From Cudoniella acicularis (Eukaryota > Ascomycota > Leotiomycetes > Helotiales > Helotiaceae): a DNA stretch of 14,331 bases. Both the position numbers and the translations under genes were made by a program. The DNA lies in contig JAAMPI010001455.1 of assembly GCA_013054445.1 (NCBI GenBank), positions 1-14,331 on the forward strand. The letters run 5' to 3'. The notes below the pieces were generated by a model. The model was not told the origin of the DNA and searched no databases. It saw only the letters and a program-made list of their open reading frames with translations. Positions 1 through 7,124 of this stretch are shown here, piece after piece; the first letter of the stretch is position 1; each line of letters begins with the position of its first letter.

Positions 1-20
1 TGCGAAATTTTGAGAATCCC

Positions 21-297
21 TAACAAGCCTAGGGCCCAAAGTTTGTGTTTTTAGGATATTTTTAAGCGATTTTCAGGCTTCACGACCCGCGTTCAGGCTT
101 CCGAATACTAAAGTCATCGCGATTACTTGAAAGTTATAAAATAACTAGAGATAATTTTAATACCGGACCTAGAAATCAAGAGTAACAAAAAGGTAACGAA
201 GCTTTTTATTAACTAACCTTTTAATCTTTTAATTTTTTAAAATTTATCTTCCTAGTAAAATGCCTGAAAACACGGACTTTGGGCTCCAGGCTCGTAA
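21..297. repeat. Imperfect inverted repeat, probable edge of an old DNA transposon or MITE
   Basis: The left arm (about 21-57) and the reverse complement of the right arm (about 263-297) share a core that reads AGCCTAGGGCCCAAAG on the left and AGCCTGGAGCCCAAAG (reverse complement) on the right, followed in both by a TGTGTTTT-like run and AGG. Most mismatches are transitions, as expected of RIP. The roughly 205 bp between the arms are AT-rich and hold no coding sequence. A short direct repeat, TTCAGGCTTC, occurs at 72-81 and 92-101. Similarity may begin to the left of the window, so the outer end is unknown. The element type is inferred from the inverted arms alone; no target duplication could be found. 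Confidence 0.5.
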
Positions 298-300
298 GAC

Positions 301-1254
301 CTACCAAGTCGTGCCGCGTGCGCCAACCTTGGAAACTTCTCCTACTCAAAAAGTAACACGGTAGCATGTTATGATTTCTAATTTTCTATAACTTTCGAAG
401 CAAGTACTAAATTATTGTACATTTTCGCAGTCGAGAAGCTTTTTGTGTGGAGCTGTTTTTCTGTAGATCGTGAACTCCGCGCCCCCTTTTATTTCCTCGC
501 TTCGCATCCTCGCGGCATCTTTAGTAAGCCTGTCCGCCAAATGAGCACGGTAGGTCCTTAAAACCAACGATTAACTCAACTCGACCTCCACTCCTGTTGG
601 TACATCATGCACTCATGTTTCCGAGGTTCTCGTGCCTCCATGCTGCTCTGGTGATTGTATTCACATGTCGGGGAGGAGGAAGGTCACATGCTCGGAACTT
701 TTTAAACCACCGAGGTGGCGTCTCGAATCTCGACAAGCTTAGTTTAACCTTATGCGACGCAATTAATTGTCGAGTTTCTTGGCATGATCTTGCACATATT
801 TATTATTTCGACGTGCGGTGACCAGAAATGCTTTTGGCTACAGCATGCCGTTTATCCGGATTCCTATTCCACGAAGATTCTCAATTGCTGAAGCATAACC
901 ACTGCTATTACTTCCTTGGTACCGTACGTCGATAGCGGACAGAAGGCCATGTTCAGACGATCGCGATGAAAATTACAGCATGGTGACGCGTCTTTCCTCC
1001 TTACAGGGCTCTTGTACAGTGCCGGAGCGGAGTATCTCGGGCATTTCCCCACAACTCATCTCGGGCCTTTCCATGGTGGCGGTGGAGTTAGGTGGACGCT
1101 CGTTTCGATCAGAGTACGACTAACTTTCTTAAGTTTCTTTACCGGAAACTCAGAATCAGTATACCATGAAATTGTCCAAGCTATTTTACCGCCTTGCCGG
1201 CAGCATAAGTCGCAAGTCGACATACCTAGATTGATAGAAGCAATAGCCTCTGCA
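301..1254. other. Intergenic region with no supported gene
   Basis: No open frame here looks coding: the few ORFs are short, carry no recognisable motif and overlap on both strands. The region is the distal upstream sequence of the tannase gene. Two hexamers fit the loose CreA carbon-repressor consensus SYGGRG, CCGGAG at 1022-1027 and GTGGAG at 1082-1087. Such sites occur often by chance, and I saw no XlnR-type GGCTAA site to go with them. Confidence 0.5.
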
Positions 1255-1375
1255 AAGGAAGTATATAAGAAATGGCTTGTGTCCCTCCGCTCATCTTTTG
1301 CTCTCCCTCCCTTGTCCGGCTTTTACCCAGTCTGATTCCCCACACTTGTTAAACTTATCACAAGGAAACTTCACG
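1255..1375 (+). promoter_or_regulatory. Core promoter and 5' leader of the tannase gene
   Basis: A TATA box (TATATAAG, 1262-1269) lies 107 bases before the chosen ATG and is followed by a pyrimidine-rich stretch (about 1278-1345), the usual look of a filamentous-fungal transcription start region. The start context has A at -3. The mapping is by eye; the transcription start is not known. Confidence 0.55.
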
Positions 1376-3274
1376 ATGCGCGTTGCCTTTTCCTCCCTCG
1401 CTGTCGCGGCATTTGGGGCTCTCACGCATGCGGCTACACTCGCAAATATCTGCGCGAAATCCTATGCTCAGGCCTCATTGCCTTCTGACGACTTTTATCC
1501 TGGTATCACCATAGACCCAACCTCAGTTGTCACCAATGCTGTTTTGAACACCACAGTCACAGGGCAGAACATGTACCCAGACGCAACTTTCGATTATTGC
1601 AATGTCACGTTTGCATACTCTCATACGGGCAGAGGTGACCAGGTGTATGTTACATATTGGCTTCCCGCCCCGAGCAATTTCCAGAACCGCTACCTTTCCA
1701 CTGGAGGAGGTGGACTAGCTATCAACTCTGGTTCGATGTCGCTTCCAGGAGGCATCATCTACGGTGCCGTTGCGGGTCTTACAGACGGAGGCTTTGGTGG
1801 CTTCAATAACCAATTCGACAGCGTTTTCCTGATCCAAAATGGAACCGTCAATTGGGAATCTGTGTTCATGTTTGGATACCAAGCGCATCACGAATTAAGC
1901 TCGCTGGGAAAGGAATTTACAAAGAAATTCTTCAACATGTCCAACACCAAGCTCTACTCGTATTACCAAGGTTGTTCCGAAGGAGGACGTGAAGGATGGA
2001 GTCAGGTCCAACGATTTGGAGACGAGTGGGATGGTGCTATTACCGGTGCACCCGCGTTCCGCTTTTCCCACCAACAAACTCAACATCTTTACTCGGGTGT
2101 TGTCGAAAAGACCATTGGTTATTATCCTCCCCCATGTGAGTTGGCAAAAATTGTCAACGAGACAATTGCGGCGTGTGACCCGTTGGATGGCAAGACCGAT
2201 GGAGTAGTGTCACGAACAGATCTCTGTCAGCTGAATTTCAATATCAACTCCACCGTCGGCAAGCCCTACTACTGCGCAGCTACTGTGGCATCTCAAAATC
2301 CGTTCGGTCCAGGTTCCGCAGCTGCTCCTGCTCAGAACGGAACTGTTTCGGCTCAAGCAGTAGCCGTCGCGGCTGAGATTCTGAAAGGCCTTCATGATTC
2401 CCAAGGGCGTAGGGCATATCTCTCATACCAACCGGCAGCAACATTTGACGATGCCACAACACAATACGATAGTGCAACTGGCGCCTGGGGGGTGCAAATC
2501 AGTGGTCTCGGTGCGGAATGGCCTGCGCGTTTTCTCCAACTGAAAAACACCTCTACTTTGGCAAGCCTGAACAACGTTACTTATGATACACTCAGGGACT
2601 GGATGCTCCAGGGTTGGCAGATGTACCAAGACACTTTGCAAACAACTTGGCCGGATTTGACACCCTTTCGTAAGTACCTCTCATCCCAGATCATTCTCCG
2701 CCTCAACATCACTGATATTTCTATAATTTCCTTGTATTTCTGAAGCAATGTCTGCTTTTCGAAACATCGTCACCGCCCCTGATATCCTCGAGTGGCTTGC
2801 TAACTCGGTTTTGATATTTTAGACAAGGCCGGCGGAAAAGTCCTCCATTTCCACGGCGAATCCGATAACAGCATCCCCACTGCTTCCTCGGTACACTACC
2901 ATGAATCCGTCCGCAAAATCATGTACCCGAACATGAGTTTCAATCAAAGCACCGCAGCACTCGGTGATTGGTATCGCCTCTTCCTTGTCCCAGGTGCCGC
3001 ACATTGTGCAGCCAATCCATTACAGCCAAACGGACCATTCCCGCAGACCAATCTCGCTGTGCTCATCGACTGGGTTGAAAAGAATATTGTTCCTACCACC
3101 CTTAATGCAACGGTGTTGCAAGGCCCCTACATCGGTACTAAGCAGCAAATTTGTGCATGGCCTTTGAGACCGATGTGGACGAACAACGGAACTATTATGG
3201 AATGCCAGTATGACCAGGCTTCTATTAATACCTGGTTATATGATTTCGATGCTTTCAAGCAACCCGTGTACTAA
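1376..3274 (+). CDS. Secreted tannase/feruloyl esterase family protein (two exons)
   Basis: Exons are 1376-2669 and 2823-3274, giving 581 residues. The intron (2670-2822) has a GTAAGT donor, a GCTAAC branch site at 2799-2804 and a TAG acceptor, and joins the frame as PFHKAGGK. Seen in the protein: a signal peptide (about residues 1-19, ending THA); the nucleophile in GCSEGG with Cys200-Ser201; a calcium-loop pattern at 267-276 (CDPLDGKTDG); Asp446 in HGESDNSIP; and His492-Cys493 in AHC. Together these form the CS-D-HC signature of the family, in which the two cysteines next to Ser and His form a disulfide. Length is normal for the fungal family, and about twelve N-glycosylation sequons fit secretion. 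The family hydrolyses ester bonds in tannins or feruloylated plant cell-wall polymers; which substrate this one uses cannot be told from sequence. An in-frame upstream extension from 1277 was rejected because the signal peptide starts at 1376. The gene is intact and shows no RIP. Confidence 0.95.
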
Positions 3275-3495
3275 TAAAGAAGGCCTCAGCCTGCCTCTCA
3301 CTTCGTCACACTTAAAAGGTTTGCTCCACATGGAACCAAACTCAAAATTCTTGTATATATTTTTGTGTCTTGAAACACGGGCATACCGAAGGTCCTCATC
3401 CCAAAAGAATTAATTTGACGCTTTTTTGTTGTCATAACATTACCTCATTCTGTATCCAAGCTACCGATCAAAACATCCCACTCCGTGAACATTAC

Positions 3496-3911
3496 CTACT
3501 GTTCCTTCGCTCCCCATCGTGGATTTTTCTTTTCCATCTCCATCAGCACCTTTCTTAACACCTTCTCAAACTCCACAGGCTCCAAATCATACCCACTATG
3601 ATTCCCCGGAAAACCATGACGCTCGCACCCCAGAATCTCCTTCTGCTTAATCGTCGTCCTGGCATAAAAAGCATCAGCACTTTTCTTCCCCGCCGCCACA
3701 GTAATCGAAACCCCATTCTCCACAATCTTAAATCCGGACAATAAATCGTAAACATCAAAATTTCATTCTCCCAGAAATTCATGGCGTCAGCGAGAGATAC
3801 CCTTGTAAGCCCCCCCTCACTTTCAGGCGTCGTCCGCTGAGAAAGCTCGTACTCTTTTATTTCGGTGCGGAAAGTTTCTCCTACTACTAGGACCCCTTTT
3901 TGCGGTGTATG
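3496..3911 (-). pseudogene. C-terminal fragment of a fungal alpha/beta hydrolase, frameshifted
   Basis: Read on the minus strand from 3911, one frame gives KGVLVVGETFRTE, then SLADAMNFWENEILMFTIYC and PDL. The reading then shifts frame at about 3730 to KIVENGVSITVAAGKKSADA, FYARTTIKQKEILGC and PGNHSGY, ending at a TAG at 3496-3498. The final part is typical of the C-terminus of a fungal alpha/beta hydrolase fold protein, with the catalytic His in GNHSG. The nucleophile elbow and the whole N-terminal half are missing: an in-frame TAA (3912-3914) sits just upstream. The missing half and the single-base frameshift (one base short between PDL and KIV) mark it as a dead fragment. It lies convergent to the tannase gene but is not obviously related to it. 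Family assignment is from recognition of the conserved C-terminal segment, not from a search. Confidence 0.75.
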
Positions 3912-4216
3912 TTACAGAGTTTGAAAGCTCTATCCACATGCTATGTTGTGTCGTCAAGGAGAATCGTAGTGGGGCCCTCGTGCGCCACTACATGATTGAG
4001 TTATTCTGGATAACTAACAGCGAGTTGAAACGCGATGATTACACCGCCGCTATTCCCAAAGATAGACGCTTTCTTTTGACCAAGTGCTTTGATGATGGCG
4101 ATGATGTTGCGGCATTGTTGAACTATGTTCATCTGTTTCTTGATTACATCTCTGACGACGCTGACGTTGGTCTGGCGACGATCGAAGGTTCAGATGGTAA
4201 AGTCAAAGATGAAATA
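3905..4216 (+). pseudogene. Unrecognised coding-like fragment, cut at its 3' end by the pogo element
   Basis: An open frame runs from about 3905 (first ATG at 3935) and in the present sequence continues to 4336, but everything after 4216 is transposon end sequence. The host part is about 100 residues and acidic toward its end, with segments such as CFDDGDDVAALLNYVHLFLD and DYISDDADVGLATIEGSDGK. If the pogo element and one TA copy are removed, the frame would end four codons later at TGA. I do not recognise the protein. It could be a separate relic, a lost upstream part of the finger-exonuclease gene, or a chance ORF. Composition looks more coding-like than the AT-rich neighbours, which is the only support. 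Confidence 0.3.
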
Positions 4217-4240
4217 CTCGAGATCCCGCTTGAATGCACG
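4217..4240 (+). repeat. Left terminal inverted repeat of the pogo element
   Basis: It begins CTCGAGATCCCGCTTGAATG and matches the reverse complement of 7094-7117 at 22 of 24 positions. It is preceded by the TA target duplication at 4215-4216. Confidence 0.88.
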
Positions 4241-4976
4241 CCCTACCTGAATGCACGCTTTTTTGTAACACAACTCACCAACTTTAAACACTCACAAAAT
4301 GACCCACGAAGAACGTATGTAGAAGGCGCTAGCTGAATTAGAGAGCTCTTCGAAGCTTAATTATGCTACGATAGCCAGAAAGTACGAATTAGACCGCTTT
4401 ACGCTGTCCCGACACGCTAGAGGCAAAACCACCTCTAGAGGGGAGGCCTACTCCGAACATCACTAATGCCTCATAAACGCCTAAGAACACGTCCTTATTA
4501 ATCAGATCAATCGTCTTACTGAGCGTAGGATCCCTCTAACGAGTTAGATAGTCAGGAACTTTATAGAAGAGATTATAGGACATGAGGTAGAGAAGAACTA
4601 GATAAGCTAGTTTTACTATTACTATTAAAGTAAGCTAAAGAGCTTATACTTACGTAATATCGATAATTTATACGTTAAGGGCGAATATATCCTGACTTAT
4701 AAACTATTCTATAACTTAGCTAAGTGCTTTTTTAAGTTACTTTCTTATATTATAAATAAATTAGTTATTAATACGTGTTTTACTCTAGTTATTCTAAGCC
4801 CTTAAAGACAACTATATTACTACTAAAAACGTTTATAATTAGGACAAGAAAGGGTTCTTGATTAGGCTATTTAAAAGCCTTAAAAGGATTATATTATAGG
4901 AAGTATATAAATCAGGACGAGTATACTAGGCTATATAAGATAGAAACCGCGAGTTTATTTCTCTTTTTACTTATAT

Positions 4977-5235
4977 TAGAGGTAAGGGTATATATACGGA
5001 AGAAGAGTCGACTGTTAGGTCGAGGGATTTAAGTATATAGAATAATAATATAATTTTAACTTAAAGACTTATCTATCTATAAAGGGGTAAGCGGACTATA
5101 TATACTATAAGTATAGTTACTAGAAGCTTTTATAGCTTAGAAATCAACGCTTATAAATCAAAGAACAACCTAGAAGATTCTACTAAGGTTTAAACCTTAA
5201 GCTTAGAATAATGCTTATTACCTAATAATATAATA
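4977..5235. mobile_element. Probable 259-bp nested insertion in the pogo transposase
   Basis: The transposase homology stops at about 4976 (EFISLFTYI) and resumes at about 5236 (TYISIIRQKLPTTLLYKGE), so the stretch between has no counterpart in the family. It is bounded by an 8-bp direct repeat, ACTTATAT, at 4969-4976 and 5236-5243, and insert plus repeat is a multiple of three. An 8-bp duplication would suit a hAT-type non-autonomous element, but terminal inverted repeats are weak at best after RIP. An intron is the alternative, since GTAAGG lies near the left junction. Confidence 0.45.
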
Positions 5236-5597
5236 ACTTATATATCTATTATTAGACAGAAGCTCCCTACGACTCTTTTATATAAAGGCGAATTATACGA
5301 TTTATAAGACACTTAGGTAGGGGATCTTAAAGACTTAGATAACTTCTTTTTTAGTATATTAAGTAATAGCTAGAGTAGTAACGTATTTAGTCTCTAATAG
5401 CTAATTAACGTCTTTAACCCTACTATTTAAGTAATTACTAGACGAGAAAAGTGTCTTTTGATTATTAACGGCTACTTAAGCTATATAAACATAGCTTTTA
5501 TTAACAAGTACTAAGAATTAAAGATTATACTCTTAGTTCTTCTACTATACTCAACTCACTAGTTATAGCCACTAGACGTTGTCTTCTTTAGTATAAC

Positions 5598-6037
5598 GTT
5601 TCGTCTTATCCGTCGGCTCGACCGGTAGACAAGAGGTAAGTCGGATTAGTAGTATAGAAGTATAGGCGATATGATATCACAGGCGGTTACTAAGGGTAGA
5701 AGCTTAGCACGTTATAAATAAAGATAATCAAAGTATAATATAAGATTACTATAAAAGTTTAAGTACGAAACTCTTAACTAGTAAGGAAATCCCTTTGCTT
5801 ATATAGATCCCTAAACCCTAAGGATAGCCCGCCTAGACGTGGCTAGCCCCTAGTCCTGGATAGTCATAGCTAACCCGACTATCCTAACTATCCTATCTAT
5901 CCGCTTTCGTCATGTGACTCGTCACGTGACACTCGTGGCTTAGGACCCTGGTTCTCTATACTGTTCCTATTAGTCGTAGCCGAGCCTTAGGCCTAGGCCT
6001 ATACGTGCTTCTAGATTCGTAATATTTAGCCTCTTAT
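5598..6037. mobile_element. Probable nested insertion of about 440 bp in the pogo transposase (possible solo LTR)
   Basis: The transposase reads QPLDVVFFS up to about 5597 and resumes with AYSDELNTFL-like sequence at about 6042, where the family is normally continuous. Both junctions carry TAAC (5594-5597 and 6038-6041), a possible short target duplication. The insert is much less AT-rich than the surrounding DNA, especially 5815-6010, and contains overlapping CACGTGAC/GTGAC motifs at about 5914-5930. Size and composition would fit a solo LTR, but I cannot see clean TG...CA ends, so the class is uncertain and the borders may be off by a few bases. Confidence 0.5.
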
Positions 6038-6943
6038 TAACAGTATACTCGGACGAACTTAATACTTTTTTATATAAGGTCCTTAGAATTATATTAATAA
6101 AAAAGCAGTATCTTTTACCCTTATTCTGATTAGTATAACAAATATCATTTATAAAGGATAATATTAGACACGCTTTTAAGAAACCTAAGATCTAGTCTTA
6201 TAATCCTATACTTATTTTATCGGTTATTACTTGTCTAATTACTCCTTTATAAGCTCTCGAAGATCTGTCTATATCGTCTGTTATCTTAAAGACTCTATAG
6301 TCTATAAAATCGATTCGCTACTTCTAAGCCGACTATTATAAAAACCTAGCTTTTCTAAAGCTCTAAAAGCTCTTTAAGGCTAATAAAGAACTTATTATAT
6401 AAGTTATAATTAATAAATATATAAAGAAGAGGTTAATTATATTACTTAAGCGTGAAAATAAGTGTTATAACTAGGGGAAAAGGCTAAATATACTTAGTAA
6501 GGAGGATAATAGCCTGATACTATTTAGTATAGAGGTTATAAAGGTTACTTAGGCTATTATAATAGAGAAAGAAGAGAAAGAAAATCAGGAAAGAGCTAGG
6601 ATAGACATGAATAAGAAGGTAGCTATGATTAAAAAGGCAAAGAAGGAGTTAGATAAGGCAGAGAAGGCCTTATAAGCTATAATAAGGAGGGGTAACAGGA
6701 CTAAGATCGAGGCTAAAGAAAGAGCTAAAAAGCAGGCTTAAAAAAACAAAGAAATTATAGGCTAATAAAGCTTTAAAGGATATCTTAGTTAAATCAAAGA
6801 GTCTTACGAAGGCTAGGAAGGCTCTTGTTTATAAAAAGAAGGTAGTTCGATTAATTAGTAGTGATCTTTAGGAGATAGTCTCTACTATACCTAAAAAAAC
6901 GTATTAAACTCGGTCAGGTAATAAAAACACTATAGATATTTAA

Positions 6944-7093
6944 GAGGAGCATTTAATTTTCTTATATTCTAATATATTTACTATTAATATATCTCTGATT
7001 CAAATAAATGATAACTATCTTTTATAGTTATTTAATAATAAATATTTAAAGTGGGTAGTTGATTTAGTAGGGTAAGCGTGTATTTAAGCGGGA
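6944..7093. other. Non-coding 3' part of the pogo element
   Basis: AT-rich sequence between the transposase stop and the right terminal repeat. A subterminal GCGTGTATTTAAGCGGG motif (about 7077-7092) echoes the repeats near the terminal inverted repeat. Nothing else is seen. Confidence 0.6.
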
Positions 7094-7117
7094 CGTGCAC
7101 TCAAGCGGGAACTCGAG
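7094..7117 (-). repeat. Right terminal inverted repeat of the pogo element
   Basis: It ends ...CAAGCGGGAACTCGAG, the inverse of the left repeat, and is followed by TA at 7118-7119. Removing the element and one TA restores a continuous host sequence in which the ATG of the next gene is 5 bases after the TA. Confidence 0.88.
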
Positions 7118-7124
7118 TAGACCT

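Larger units (their letters stand above)
4299..6943 (+). pseudogene. Pogo-family transposase relic (RIP stops, frameshift, nested insertions)
   Basis: The ATG at 4299 opens MTHEERM, then a stop in place of Gln, then KALAELESSS and a helix-turn-helix region (YATIARKYELDRFTLSRHAR) typical of fungal pogo transposases. Further on, LINQINRLTERRIPLTS and IVRNFIEEIIGHEVEKN are readable with CAA/CAG and TGG codons turned into TAA/TAG. The DDE catalytic triad can be placed: first Asp at 4843-4845 (in a YNWDKKGF-like motif, its Trp now TAG); second Asp mutated to Asn at 5467-5469 (LIINGY for LIVDGH); third Asp at 5575-5577 (QPLDVV). After the second nested insertion the frame resumes with YSDELNTFL and DNIRHAFKK. 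It then passes through a lysine/glutamate-rich coiled-coil stretch (about 6545-6730) to a TRSG-type C-terminus and TAA at 6941-6943. An indel shifts the frame between the first helix-turn-helix and the first Asp. It cannot make transposase. Confidence 0.92.
4217..7117 (+). mobile_element. Complete RIP-degraded pogo-type (Tc1/mariner superfamily) DNA transposon
   Basis: The ends are defined by 24-bp terminal inverted repeats (4217-4240 and 7094-7117) beginning CTCGAG, flanked on both sides by TA (4215-4216 and 7118-7119), the target duplication of this superfamily. Subterminal copies of a TGAATGCACGC-like motif repeat inside the left end. The interior carries a transposase relic on the plus strand and two probable nested insertions, which explains the 2.9 kb length where about 2.2 kb would be expected. 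Base composition is extremely TA-rich. Because CTCGAG is a palindrome, a 7-bp direct repeat ACTCGAG (4216-4222, 7111-7117) is an alternative reading of the boundary; TA is preferred from family knowledge. Confidence 0.9.

Noticed and set aside
1277..1375. N-terminal extension of the tannase frame upstream of 1376
   Set aside because: It covers the TATA-proximal pyrimidine-rich leader, lacks an ATG at its start, and would bury the clear signal peptide.
5806..5822. CCCTAAACCCTAAGG as telomere-like repeats
   Set aside because: Only two imperfect units inside a nested insertion; far too short for a telomeric tract.
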